Shown: positions 46,278 to 57,824, numbered from the stretch's first letter. The stretch is 64,000 nt of DNA from Ophiobolus disseminans (GCA_010093685.1 MU006218.1:2090476-2154475); one strand, 5' to 3'. The notes: a model not told the origin generated them from the letters alone. Numbers and translations: made by a program.

Positions 46278-46514
46278 AGTTAACGTTTTGTATTAGAGAT
46301 TCGGACATATGTGAAAAGGTTAGAAGGAGAGCCTTGTAAGGGAGGTGCTGAGGTGATCTAAGAGGAAGGAGGGGTTGGTGTCATTCAGTCCCGCAATTTC
46401 CGCCCCCAACCCTAAAGCCTAGCCCTTGTACCAACCCCTCCAAAAGAGTTGCCTCTCTAGATTTTCGATCCCATGATACTTTTCTGCAACTCAAAATCAT
46501 AATTTAACGTCGGA

Positions 46515-49031
46515 ATGGCTTCCACAGTAGAGCGCTGCACGTTAATCTTGAAGTTTTTACATTCTATAACGAGCGACCTCCGAGACAAACATCATTCAAC
46601 TCGCTAAATAGTGCGAGACAAGCTCTTACGCTTCAGCCTCTGGATCGGCAACATTAGTGCACTCTATCGCGCCAGCTATCCCTTGTCAGTCGAATCACGC
46701 ATGCGCGAAGCGATAACGCTCTTGGTTTACATAGGCGAGTTACTAGATAACCTGCGCGACGTTACCATCGAGCTATAGAGCATTACCTCTGGTCAGCGAG
46801 CTGCAGAAGTCACTACGATCATCCCCGCAGAATTGGGTACCGAAATTCGCGGTGAACAAAAGCACGATTAGGTCGAAGCTTAGGATTTCGATGTGTCCAC
46901 ACTAGGTCTTTAGGAGCCTCCTTCTATCGCAGACTAGGAGAGTGAATTATGCGCCGAGATCGGAGCCTGTATCAAACGATTGTTCCAGATCTCGACTCTT
47001 GTTCGCTGGGCCCCATTGACAGATCCTTTCGACAAAGCACTAAGAAAAGAAGATTACCGCTTCAATAACCAGTTTGACGTTGCGTTTGTGGGCGACAAGT
47101 TTCTAAAGCTTGCTATTAGGTCTAAACGTTGGTTGCAGGAGCGACTGGGAAGCGCCATCACTAAGCGACGATCTTACTTGAGCTACGCCCGAGATCATAA
47201 GACTATGCTAGACGTCGTGCCCACCGCCGAGCCTGCCTTGATAGGTAGTGTATTTCTGGGGGCTACTTTAACTAAGCCTACAACCTATGTCCCCACAGCG
47301 TCGCCGTTAGGATCAGTGGAGAAGCTTACGACGATGTCTGAAACTAGGGACGACTCTTCCACATTGACCACTATTTCGCCGTCCGTTGATAGCGAAGTGG
47401 AACACAGCTTGAACTTAAGGATACCGAGCCTAGAAAGCCTACGTGTGGGTAATAGCAAAGAGGTTGAGTGTCTAATCTGTTTCCGTGTGCACACCTTCAA
47501 AAGTGAGAAAGCCTGGCGATAACATGTCTTGTTAGATCTTCGCCTATACATCTGTACATTCGAAAATTGCAAGGCCCCAATGTTCAAAGTCATAGGCGAA
47601 TAGTAGCAGCATGAAATGCAATGCCATCGCGTTGAGTACGTCTGCATCGCTTGCAACACGAGGCTGCCATTAGAAGATTAGTACGTTGAACATTTTCAGC
47701 ACTACAATGCGCTATTAGCTACACAACAGGATCGAGAGTTAGTGTTAGATTTGAGTCGAAAACCCCTCACTCACCTTCTCGTTACTGATTGCCCGTGCTG
47801 CCAAACTTAGGCCTAACAACGGAAGAATAAGGAGCAACTACACAGGTCCGTCGCAGATGACGCCTCTAATAGACACATGGTTTCGCTTACGGCCTTCAAG
47901 AGACATCTTGCCTCGCATCTTGAACAGCTTGCGTTGTTTGCCCTTCCTACTGTAGGCGGATATGAGGTTGATGCTAAGCTTGCAGGTGAGATCAGCGTAG
48001 GGACGAACAGGAGCCGAATAGTGTCAACGGCATTAGACGACGCGGAAGCATCCAATATCCTAAATACAAGTTTTGAAAGCACCGGCTCTCCAGAAGATCA
48101 GTCGCGAAAAGACACAGTTGATCTTTTAGAGGAGAAAATGGAACAGTTTGCTATTCAGTCTCCTCTTGAGTCTACGACCCTAGAAAAGGGATTATCTGCG
48201 CCAAATATAGATCATAGGACAGTATCACCAGATAGTATTTATCAGCTGGACGAACGGGGAGGGAAGACTCCCGTGATCGAATGCGAAGAGAAGATGCTTG
48301 TTACCGAGCATGAAGGGAAGATAGACGTGAAGGAACGCAAAGGGAAGTTACCCGTGAGCGAGCACGTAGGGAAGATGCCTATGAAGGACAAAGATAGTGA
48401 GATCAGGTTATCGTCCAATGTCTCGTCTAGTAATCTCCAATTCGCCGTGCGGGGAGGAGATATTCAGGCAAAGAACATAACTGGCGGCAAGGTAAGATGA
48501 CTGATTGTACTTCAACAATCGATCCTATGCTGACACCGTTCAATAGTATTCATTCATCTTCAAAGTTGATGAAATACGCGAGAATCCACATATCGCGCTA
48601 ACATGTACTCCAACGGGTGAATAGATGCCTTCTTCAAATCCAGGCTACAATTATCGTTTAGGAGAAGGCCACGGGGTCTCAGACCTTTAGTGGTATCATG
48701 ATGAATATGCTATCCGACAAGTCTCCTTTCTATCACTGCCAGATCTATCAAGGTCCGAGTTCAAGACGTATTCTGTGTTCTATAGTTGTAGGTTTAGCTT
48801 CTAGGTACTTGAAGGAGGTAAGTGGAATACTAATTCATCTTCCAGTACACTTATGAGTTTGCGAGAAAGAGGGGCGGGCTGACCTTCATGAGAACAGATG
48901 CTACTGTACCTACACTAGATGAAGCTTGGCACCCCTTGAGATTTAACCACGATGAGATGGATTTCGCATCGTACATGACATCTGCGGGGTTACAAAGTTC
49001 ACTCAGAGTGCAGAGCGTTGATCAACGTTAG
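46515..49031 (+). pseudogene. Decayed acuF-type zinc-finger gene
   Basis: From ATG 46515 (MASTVERCTLILKFLHSITS) one frame runs to about 48490 with about twelve stops, nearly all TAG. The N-terminal helical domain (LLRFSLWIGNISALY) and the C2H2 array are clear: VECLICFRVHTFKSEKAWR, YICTFENCKAPMF, YVCIACNTRLPLE, CPCCQT, then FKRHLASHLEQLALFALP. Stops stand at expected Gln/Trp positions, for example the TAG-TAG pair in front of QHEMQCH. Four 13-residue repeats lie at about 48256-48390. A probable intron (48493-48546) leads to a last exon (YSFIFKVDEI onward) ending at 49031. Unlike the intact paralogue I see no Tudor domain. Confidence 0.75.
48256..48390 (+). repeat. 39-bp tandem repeats encoding E-x-EGK-type units
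   Basis: Four degenerate copies of a 39-bp unit encode PVIECEEKMLVTE, EGKIDVKERKGK, LPVSEHVGKMPM and related text inside the decayed zinc-finger gene. Spacing is regular at 13 codons. Confidence 0.65.
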
Positions 49032-49537
49032 CCGCGCATGTTGTTGCCTGATATTTATCACGGCCCCACAACCCTACACAAGGGGTATAGTAGTTTAGTA
49101 GGCGAGCTACCCATCTTTCTAGCACTCATCGCCTTCTCAATGGTTCCCGAAAATCTCCAACAATAGTTGCCTTTAATGCGCCGTGCGGGATCTTGGCAAA
49201 CTCACAGTTTACCTCATGGACGTAAGTTGCTCTAGCAAGTCGCCTATCTTCTGTAATTGATATAACAGCAGGTATACACAAACGCGGAGTGGTTGTCAAG
49301 GTGTACACTTGCCCCTCTACATAGGCTAGTGGCTCGTCAAGGCAATCATTGACCGAATATGAGCTTGGTAGGTCAATGTTTAGGAAGTACTACAAGTAGA
49401 TTTGTCTTCCAATCCTCTCTCACGTTAACGTTGGGGAAGGGTTGAAAGCCCGTACAAGCGGAAATGCTAGGCCGTTTTCGTGTGAATCTTCAACTTCAGC
49501 TGTTTGCGTGGTAAAGATTTTCTCATGGAAGTCTAGG
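49032..49537. other. Non-coding
   Basis: About 500 bp without a supported gene; a minus-strand 60-codon frame shows no domain. Confidence 0.4.
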
Positions 49538-49711
49538 TGTTAGATAGTATGAAGTTTAATCTTGATGTAATTTTGATCGTGTTGATTAATTGTTCTGTTT
49601 TTCGTCTTCTCTCTGGGTTCGTGGTTTTCCACAATGGAGGGGCACCTGCATAAGCGCACTTTCTCCTAACAGGCCCTGAACTCAATGTCCAATAGTACCT
49701 TATATCTGACA
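49538..49711 (-). repeat. Probable 3' LTR of a copia fragment
   Basis: On the minus strand a polypurine tract AAGGGGGTG is followed at 49711 by TGTCAG, and the stretch ends TCTAACA at 49538, giving TG...CA ends. The same tract-plus-TGTCAG arrangement is seen at the 3' LTR of the copia element at 57.7 kb. No second LTR is in the window. Confidence 0.5.
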
Positions 49712-50378
49712 CACCCCCTTAGCTTGGAACATGTTGCAAGCTAGACTGATTTCTAATTCTAAGTGTTGCTATTCCATCTAGCAGTCCCTCTATGTCTAAT
49801 TCTCTTGGTGAAACGCGTTCCTTTGTTTCCACCATGCCTAATTGCTCTAGGAAAGAGTTCCATTTGTTGACTGGTAGGACCTTAGTGAGCCTATCTGCGG
49901 TCATCTGGTGTGATTGAACATACTCCACCCTGATGACTTTGTTGGATACTTCTTGTCTGAGCTAGTGATAGTGGATATCCACATGGCGTAACTTGGTCTG
50001 GAGCTTTGATATCTCTTCAGTGACTAGGCGGATAGTCTGGGTATTGTCGCATTGAATAATAATTGTTGGCTCTGGTAATTTGATTTCCAATTCAAGAAGG
50101 AGTCTTGAGGTAAACATAGCTTCCTTTGCTACCTGTGAGAGGGCTAGGAGTTCTGCTTTAGTTGTAGAGGTGGTGACTGTGTCTTGTTTGCTTGATCTCC
50201 AAGCAATGAGGCCGTTGAAAAGCTTAATAGTGTAGCCTTAAGTGCTTTTGCGGTCCAGTGTGTTGTCAGCAAATGATGCATCACTTGCCACTTTAAGGGA
50301 AACTCCTCCTCCAAATTGAAGGACCATCTACTTTGTTTTAAGCAGGTATAGCAGCACCCTCTCCATATGAACACCCTT
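49712..50378 (-). mobile_element. Copia RNase H fragment
   Basis: The minus strand encodes the C-terminal RNase H part of a copia polyprotein: LKVASDASFADNTLDRKST, then a TTKAELLALSQVAKEA motif, QCDNTQTIRLVTEE, KLRHVDIHYH, and VEYVQSHQMTADRLTKVLP. The frame is broken once or twice, and a TAG follows DIHYH where Gln or Trp is expected. The coding match stops abruptly at about 50378, right at a 12-bp inverted repeat, so the insertion or rearrangement that placed the next element truncated it here. Confidence 0.85.
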
Positions 50379-50446
50379 AACTATGCCCCCGGGGGCCATG
50401 GTTGAGCGATCCTGATTGGCTGCAGCGCTAGCGCGGGGGCATAGTT
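50379..50446. repeat. 12-bp perfect inverted repeat at an element junction
   Basis: AACTATGCCCCC at 50379-50390 is repeated inverted as GGGGGCATAGTT at 50435-50446. It lies exactly between the end of the copia fragment and the start of the OrsD/recombinase frame, so it may mark an element end. Confidence 0.7.
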
Positions 50447-53376
50447 GCGCGAAACCCTCCACCTCTGCACAGGCTACCTACGCGCCTCTACTATCGCTGC
50501 AACCTCGCGCTGCGCCTCCTCTACCTTTTCTACCTCTCTCTACAATGCAGGGAGAAAGCGCATTTGCCTACATAGCTCTATACAGCGTGCTTGTATGCCG
50601 CAAGCATGGCTGCGCTATCTACGGGCTGGATGAACACCTGAAGCGGCACCACCACATGTCTGCAGCTGAACGGCGAGCGCTACTTGCTGCATACAAGGAC
50701 TGCAACGTGCTGCCGCCAGCAGAGGTCACTCAGCCTATGCCTTGTAGCGCTCCAATTGACGAGCTTGGGCCAGCGCAGGACGCGTTCCTCTGCAGCAGCA
50801 GCAGCGGCGGCGGCGGCGGCAGTGCAGCCTGCGGCTTTATTAGCACAAGTCGCGCAAAGATGCAGCAGCACGTTAACCAGCAGCACCACACCAAGCTAAC
50901 GCGCTGGTCCTCTCCTACGGCTACCTTATATAGAGATCACGCAGCACAGCTCTGGCGGCCAGTCAAGGTGCAGACCTTCTTCCGCAAGCGCCGCTATATC
51001 TGCTACTTCATTGTGCAGGAGGAAGAGCAAGAGGAGCAGCAGCAGGGCGAGGAGCAGGGCGAGCAGCAGGGCAGGGAGCAGGGCGGGCAGCATGAATCAG
51101 AGCGGCAGGGCGGCTACCAACAGAGGCTTGCTCTCCTCTCCTCTACCCTAGGTGCCCTCAAGCGCGAGGACAGCAAGGCAATTGATCGCATGGCCGCAGA
51201 GGCTTCAGCCAAGGACCGTACTGGCTGGTTCAAGCGGACGCAATAGGACGAGCACCTGCAGGCCTACCTAGACTGGAAGCTGCTTGCGTATGCTGTCCGG
51301 CTGCCTGGCAACAACGAGCCAGCGCTGAGGCAGGTAGTGCTAGCGGTGGAGGAGGCAGTAGAGCAGGCTGTACGTGGGCTCAGCACGCTCTCAATAGAGA
51401 CGCTGCGCTGGCTGCGGAGCGCAAAGCCAAATGAGCCAGATGTGAGGCCACTAGGCTAGATGCAGAACAAGAGTAGCCAGCAGCGTGCAGCTAGGCTATG
51501 GGCGCGACTACTCTGCTACTGCGTCCGGCTGATTGCTGCAGAAGAGGCGGACAAGGCAGATGAGACAGAAGAGGAGGAACAGCAGCCGCCGTGGCAGCAG
51601 CAGCAGCAGCAGCAGCGGCGGTACCAGAAGAAGCCCCCGCTGCAGGCGCTTGTGGGCATTGCTTGCCTCTTCCCCTAGCACGGCAGGCAGAAACAGGCGG
51701 CTAGGAGGCTCTGGGGGATTGTCTCGCATAAAAAGGGAGGAGAGAGCGCTGCTACAGTGCACAAGGTGCGCAAGTACGTGCTGCAGCTGTCCCAGGAGCT
51801 CATCTGTCAGGACGTCTGCCACCAGCCGTTTGAGAGTGGCCTCATCCACTTTCTTGCAGCGCTTAGCATCAACCCAGACACGCTACGGCTGCGTACGGCG
51901 CCTGAGTTCTCCTCGCTGCTTAGCTCGCTGGTGTACTGTGTGAGGGTGCTTGTAGCAGAGGCCTTCCTCCCCTCTAGACAGCGCGGTGAGCAGGGGCCAG
52001 CAGAGACGCGCGCTCTCCTGCAGCAGCGGTCTTGCCACCTTGTTGACGGCTCACACAGCCTAATGAGCGTGATGCTGAGCCTACTGTCATACGCCAAGTT
52101 CATCTTGCTGCATACGCTAGGCAGCATAGCAGGCAGCATGTGGTGGTCACTAGACCGGCAAACCTTCTTTCTCAAGGGCCGCCTAGTTGAGCTCGCGCGC
52201 TTCCGCACTATGGCGCAGGGTGTTGTGGCAGAGGCTACACAGGTGCTGTGGGAGCAGGTTCTCTGGGTGCAGAAGGAGGAGGGTAGGCGCTTTGTAGAGC
52301 TTGCGGCAATCTAGGACAACGTCACCATTGTACAGCGAGGCGTCTCCTTCCTCTCGCCTGCCTGCCTGTAGGAGGCTGAGCAGTGGATGCTGAAGCAGCT
52401 AGCAAGCGTACCAGCAGCGCGACGCCTGTACGAGCAGCAAGGTGGCGCTGCTGTTGAGAGAGGTGAAGGAAGGGAGCTAGAGAGCGACAACAGCAGCATA
52501 CCAGTGCAGTGGAGGTCTCAGGAGGTGCGCCGGCACCTGCGGCATATCGAGCGCTTCCTTAACCTTCTCAGCCTTGCTGTGCATGTAGCAGGCGGCCAGC
52601 CAGCTCGCGGGCCAGAGCTGCTCTCTATACGGTGGCGGAACGGGCTGCTGCAGGACCGCAACCTGTACGTGATCAATAGCCAGGTAGCTGTTGTTACCCG
52701 CTACCACAAGACGCAATCTCAGTGGGATAAGCCTAAGGTAGTAGTCCGCTTCCTGCCTCTGGCAGTAGGGCAGCTCGTTGCGGCCTACCTGCTCTACATG
52801 CGGCCACTGCGAGCGCTACTACAGAGCGCGCTAGGCAAGCCCATGTCTGCCTCTGTGACTGACTACCTCTGGGCGGACGAGCAAGGGCCATAGGAGACGG
52901 ATCGGTTGACACGTACAATGACGCTTAAGTCAGCCAAGTAGCTAGGGACGCGACTAACAGTGCAGGAGTACCGCCACACAGCAGTAGGCGTGGGGCGAGA
53001 GGTAGTAGGAGAGCGCTTTGCTGCCGGGTACCGCACAGAGATGGCTAGCGGTGGCAGCGCAGCAGAGGAGGGTAGAGGAAGCAGCGACGAGGATAGAGAG
53101 GACCCAGTTGAGCTGCAGAACGGGCGTACGACAGCTACAGGCACAGTTGCCTACGCTGTGCGCGCAGATCTAGTGCAAGGCCTTAGCACGCGCTCTATTG
53201 ACGTCTTCCGTACGCTCAGCCATGCCTAGCACGCCTTCCTTGGCTTCACCCAGGCAGAGAGCAAGCTAGCAGCGCTGCTAAAGCGGAAGCAGGAGCTCAG
53301 CAGCAGCCAGGTAGCGCAGGCTCAGCATGACCGCACTGAGGAGAATAGCCCTAACCAAGAGGATGCTACGAACTAG
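50416..53376 (+). pseudogene. OrsD-type zinc-finger / tyrosine-recombinase-like protein of a telomere-linked-helicase element
   Basis: A single 987-codon frame without any frameshift is broken by eight internal stops, all TAG (51244, 51457, 51676, 52312, 52369, 52891, 52939, 53227). Residues about 50-200 hold two OrsD-like C2H2 motifs. Low-complexity Gln/Gly runs follow. Residues about 690-870 resemble tyrosine recombinases: GGQPARGPELLSIRWRNG (box I Arg), TRYHKTQSQWDKP, and YRHTAVGVGR (the R-H pair of box II). Where I know the family sequence, stops replace Trp (GP-stop-ETDRLT, HA-stop-HAFLG). In related elements this region is fused in front of a RecQ helicase, which here lies 3 kb downstream. 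Start may be 50416 or Met 50548. Confidence 0.75.
51579..51620 (+). repeat. CAG-rich microsatellite
   Basis: A run of CAG/CCG triplets (seven CAG in a row) encodes poly-Gln within the recombinase-like frame. A similar CAG/GGC run lies at about 50793-50820. Confidence 0.85.
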
Positions 53377-53882
53377 GCCCGATTCGTGCTGTATTAGGCA
53401 TAGCGTTAGGGTTCACTAACCGAGTTGGGAAAATTTGGGGGTCCGATTCGGGGGTCCGATTCGTTTACGATCTGCCTACTTGTGCAAGAACTTTTGTATA
53501 CAAATAATATTCGCACTAAAAAGTTACACTATTCTACACAGTTGCATAAGCTTGCAGTAACTGTACGCTTTTGCTGTAGGGGTGTTAGTGTTGAGATGCG
53601 GGTTTGGTGGGGAACATCAAAACTCTGAACTTAATGAGGGCATGCCCCGACTATTTCCAGCCCTGACAGACCCTGAACGTGCACCCCCAATTTTACATTC
53701 GCCGTTGGCGCTATAGAGGTACATAAGACGATAGCGATGGCAGGAACACGATAGTAGTTAAGCATATGCAAAAAGAACTCTTTATTGCAAGCAGAGCCAT
53801 GCACGGCAGTCCTCACTATTAATCAATAATCAGGAAGACCCTTCCTGACTTAATTTGGCGCTAGTTGGACCCTGATTTCGAC

Positions 53883-53920
53883 CCTTCCTGATTTAAAAAG
53901 ATTAAATTAAATCAGGAAGG
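53883..53920. repeat. 14-bp perfect hairpin
   Basis: CCTTCCTGATTTAA (53883-53896) is followed after 10 bp by its exact inverted copy (53907-53920). A second small palindrome, CAGGAAGACCCTTCCTGA, lies 35 bp upstream. The paired motif may be the remnant of a MITE. Confidence 0.8.
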
Positions 53921-54177
53921 CCCTAAGTAGTAGTATTATTTGCTGCAACCTTGCAGGCAGATACAACACAGCATTGCGCACATTTTGTACTCTTCAGAAT
54001 GCTTGTAGCATAGGGTTGGGGTTGAAAAGGGTGTGAAGAGAATATTTGAAGGGTGTTGCCAGCCTGGAGCCAATTGAGCGGGCTCCGCATGCGGCTAGAC
54101 AGCTGCATGTGGAGCAGAGAGGGAGGTAAATAGTAAAGCAGCAATCGGCTAGTAGATGCAGGCGTCGCGGTGTCAGG

Positions 54178-54276
54178 GCGGCTCTAAGCGCGTAGGTAGG
54201 CGGTGTCGAGGCGACTCCAAACGCGTGCGTGGGCGGCGTCGAGGCGGCTCCAAACGCGTGGGTAGGCGGCCACGCT
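54178..54276. repeat. 33-bp minisatellite, three copies
   Basis: A G/C-rich unit containing CTCCAAACGCGTG and GGCGGCGTCGAGGC repeats three times at 33-bp spacing; copies differ at a few sites. Confidence 0.85.
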
Positions 54277-54459
54277 CGCCGAGGCACAAGAGCTGCGAGA
54301 TGGTGGGTAGAGGGGTACACGCAACAAGCAGGAGAGAAGATTGTAGCTTCTTAACGTATATAGACAAGACATGTTTGTGGGCAGCAAGATGGCAGAAAGT
54401 CACGGGTGGGTAGGTGATCATTAGGGAAGAGATACAAGGTAGAACTATTACGTGCTTGT

Positions 54460-56166
54460 CTAGGTTTGTATATCGTGGGGTTGGAAGAGCTGGCGCAAGT
54501 CTAGTGCGTGCAGCAAGACGGGTACTAGATGGGTACCCTTTGCAGCAGAGGCCAGGGAGGGAACGGTGGTGATGCTGTGTTCGCTATGCCTATCCTCGTC
54601 GTGTTCGTCATCACTGCTACCGTCCAGACTGGCTGCATTACTCTCTCCCTCGCTGTCGGGTATTTCTGTGATGCGGTAGGGGAGACCTGCTTTGATGGTG
54701 AGTGTACTTGCGCCATCGAGGGAGCCATGCTTAATGCCGGGAGGACCCAGCCAGGCGTCGAAGTCGTGGCTCGCGGCGACGGCGACTGGATTGACACGCT
54801 GGACAAGCTGCAGCCAGATATTCCATTCGCCAGCGCGCAACGTCTGCTCCACCCAGTGCGGGGTGATGGTGTCGCTTGGAGTGAGGACAAGGACGCCCCA
54901 GCCAAGCGTCTCTGCGGCTTCGTACCAGCGGCGGGAGCGCTTGAGGCGTGCATTGTAGGCGGCCTAGGTGCAGGGCGGGGCCTCGGCGTCCCATATTTCC
55001 TTTTTGGCCTGGGTGCGCAGTTTGCGGTGTCGAGCGTCATGGCTGGTAGCTGATGCGGCGGCTTTGAGCTGGTCAATCTTGCGTTGATACGTGCGGCCCA
55101 GCAACGCCATAGCCCATCGATAGACGACGCCTGCAGTGGCTGTGACGGCCTCGGTGAAGGTGATGGCATCCCATGTGCGGCGGAAGGTGTAGTGGACGAG
55201 GGCAGATGGGGAGGCGGGAGGGTGAAGCATGGGCGAAGCGTCGCTCTGTAGGAGCAAAGGGCTACCGGAGCGGCGCCAGTTCTGGACAAAGTAGGCGGCG
55301 TGGACCTTGGCAGTAGGGTTGCCAATGGCTCGGGCATGTTGGAGCATGGTGTTTGCGGTTGCGTAGGGTAGTCTTGCGGTGCTAAAGAAGTCGTGCGGCC
55401 CGGCTGGCTGCTTGATGATCCAGGCCACGGTTGGCTCGTCAGCAGGCGAGATGGAACGATGTGCGGCGTGCTCTGCAGCAGGGGCGCTGGGGCCTGGCTC
55501 GGTCAAGCCGAGTGTGTGCCTCCGTGTCTGGGCGGTTTTGAGGCGCTTTGCCTCCCGCTGGCGGTCGATGCGGCGGTTGTGGTTGGTGAGGGTGGTGACA
55601 GTGGGCGGCGTGTTGTTGCGGCTGCGGCGGTTGCTGGCGTGCTGGGGCGGGAGAGGCGGTCCTTCTTCCACACTACTGCCGACGTCATCGTCGTTATGGG
55701 ACGCGGAGGCTGCTGCTGCTGTCGAGGATGCTCTTGTGCGTTTTGTACGGCCTGGTTTGGGACTTGGCGACAAGGCGGTAGCGGAGGCGGCCTGGGCTAG
55801 TTGGGCCCAAGCAGAGGGCGTGACGGCACCGTCAGGCAGACTCTGGCGGAGGAGCCAGACGGCAGCGAGCATGGTATGGGCGATAAAGACGGGCGGCGTG
55901 TCGGCAGCGCGCGGTAGGATCCAGCCTGCGCTTGCAGCCACGTTGACGGGTGCGGCTGACGACGACGATTCAGCGGTTCTTGTAGCCTCCCACAAGACGC
56001 GCTCATATGCGACGGTAGGCGGTACATAGGGGTGCTGTTGGGCTTGTTGGGTGTCGACAGCGGCTGCAAGCCCGGCTGCACCGCCGTCGTCGCGGATCGC
56101 GGCTTCGTCGAGAGCCCATACCCACGCAGGGTCGGGCGACAAGGAGGAGGCAGCGGGGTGCAACAT
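54460..56166 (-). pseudogene. Unknown protein of the telomere-linked element (one internal TAG)
   Basis: One minus-strand frame runs 569 codons from ATG 56166 with a single internal stop, TAG at 54966-54964. The N-terminal half is Ala/Pro-rich with a basic region (residues about 190-220, NHNRRIDRQREAKRLK) that might bind DNA. The C-terminal third is more ordered: RKIDQLKAAASATSHDARH, KKEIWDAEAPPCT-(stop)-AAYNARLKRSRRWYEA, ETLGWGVLVLTPSD and TLRAGEWNIWLQLVQRVNPV. I know of no characterised function. Its opposite-strand position between the recombinase-like and RecQ parts suggests an element-encoded gene or a nested insertion. Overlapping long frames on the other strand come from the high GC content. 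Confidence 0.55.
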
Positions 56167-56382
56167 GTAGGGTCAGGGAGGAGGGCAAGGCGTATGGGAA
56201 AGGGTTTGTGGAGTGGAGAGGGGAGGAGGGTGTAAGGGTTTTGCGGCACTGGCAGGTCCGCACCTTGGGTAGTGGGAGTGCGCACAGTCCCGTCGCAACA
56301 GTACACTTGTACTAGAGGGCACGACGAGCACAGCAAAAGTACGCAGACGTCCTGGCGCTGCTAGTGCTGCCAAAGGCAAGTT

Positions 56383-57578
56383 GTGCGCGTCTGCCGTGGG
56401 GAGAGGCCAGTCCTCCGCCGATTCCCCTCACGTGATTGCGCGCATCTGGCGCCTTGGCAGGCCCCGAGAGCCTCTTACACCGGCGTGACCGTGGTAGTTG
56501 TGCCTCTTCTGGCGCTGAAGAGCGACCTCAAGGATCGCTGCGTCAAGGCAGGGATCGAGTGCGTTGAGTGGGACAGTCACTACCCGCACGAGTGGGCTCA
56601 GATTGTGCTGGTCGTCCCTGAGGTCGCCGTTAGCGCACCGTTCGAGTCGTTCCGCAACCGACAGCGAGCCATGGGGCGACTGGACCGCGTAGTGATTGAC
56701 GAGTGTCATATTGTGCTCGAGTCTACCAAGGGCTGGCGGAAGCAGGTACTGAAGCTGTGCAACCTTGTCCAGGCCGAGACGCAGCTCGTATACCTAACGG
56801 CCACGCTGAAGCCAAAGGAGGAGGGGGAATTTATCCGGCTTATGGCATTGCCGCCAAAGGAAGACAGCCACTGGTTCCGCTCGCCCACAACGCGGTCCAA
56901 CATTGCCTATGGTGTGCACTGGTACAACAAAACAGAAGAAGAGGAGGCTGACGTGCTGGCAAGGCTAGTGCAGGAGGCAAAGGAGCAATATCCCCTCCCC
57001 GGCCAGATCATCGTGTACTGCGACTCGGTCGCAAACACGAAGCACTACGCGGCTATGCTTAGCGCTGTTTGTTTCCACCGCGAAGCTGGCACCGTGGAAG
57101 AGAAGCGGGCACTCCTGCGCCTGCTTACGGACGGGCAGCAGCAGGTTTTTGTAGCAACAAGCGCGCTAGGGCTGGGCGTGGATCGCGGCTCCATCCGCCA
57201 TGTCTTCTTTTTGGGGCAGATCCGGCGCTTGAGAGACTTGGTGCAGCAGTCAGGGCGCGCTGGCCGTGACGGCGCGCCTAGTAAAGCAACCATCATCCGA
57301 GGTGCAGTATACGCGCCCAACGGCAAGCGACGCATCGGCGGTCGATTTGGCGACATTGAGGCCGAGGTGCACGAAATCATCTAGGGTAACAACTGCATCC
57401 GGGTCGTGATGGATCGCGAGATGGATGGGCACGAACGGTTGATGTGCACGAGGGGCGAGCAGCCGTGCAGCCGATGCCAGGAGAAGCATGTCTTGGAGGA
57501 AGAAGAGGAGACAGTAGACAGAAGGAAAGCTATAGTAGAGGCTGGGGATGAGGTTGCAGCCCGGCAGGAGTTTGAACG
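56383..57578 (+). pseudogene. RecQ-type helicase, 5' part (telomere-linked family)
   Basis: The frame from 56383 encodes VTVVVVPLLALKSDLKDRC (motif Ia region), RLDRVVIDECHIVLES (DECH box), QLVYLTATLKP (motif III), GQIIVYCDSVANTKH, VFVATSALGLGVDRG and LVQQSGRAGRDG (motif VI). A recognisable Walker A (GxGKS) is missing upstream, so ATPase activity is unlikely. A TAG at 57382 replaces the Trp I expect after EVHEII. The frame continues through a Cys-rich start (CSRCQEK) and is then cut at 57578 by a copia element. It resumes in the same frame at 62978. Confidence 0.88.
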
Positions 57579-57740
57579 TGTCGGATGTGAGAGACAGGGC
57601 AAAAGTGAGAAGAAGGTTGTTGTATTGAGAGAGCTACATAGAGCGATTATATACACAACATGATGAGTAAGCCAGTGACTAAGAGTCACGTGGAGATGCA
57701 GTCCACAGTGTACCATGTGAACTGAGGTGCCAGGCTGACA
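57579..57740 (-). repeat. 3' LTR of the nested copia
   Basis: 162 bp. It retains CpA/TpG at all nine positions where the other LTR has TpA. It is followed toward the interior by the polypurine tract (CCTCAGGGGGTG on the minus strand). Confidence 0.93.
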
Positions 57741-57824
57741 CACCCCCTGAGGTATCCATGTTGGATGGAAACCTCACAAACAGCAAAAGTGTAAAGAGAG
57801 CAAAATGCGTGCAGCATAGCACAG

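Larger units (their letters stand above)
53377..54459. other. Spacer between recombinase frame and the next gene
   Basis: About 1.1 kb. It holds a doubled GGGGGTCCGATTC (about 53438-53463), an AT-rich hairpin (53883-53920) and a 33-bp minisatellite (54178-54276). No supported gene. Confidence 0.6.

Noticed and set aside
50416..53376. TAG used as a sense codon (amber recoding) in the recombinase-like frame
   Set aside because: Intact host genes in this window end in TAG (thiolase at 5569-5571, carrier at 12981-12983), and TAG stops elsewhere replace CAG in paralogues. RIP explains the pattern more simply.
55379..56029. Plus-strand frame of 216 codons inside the telomere-linked element
   Set aside because: Antisense to the longer minus-strand 569-codon frame, without domains. 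Kept as shadow, although the coding strand here is the least certain in the window.
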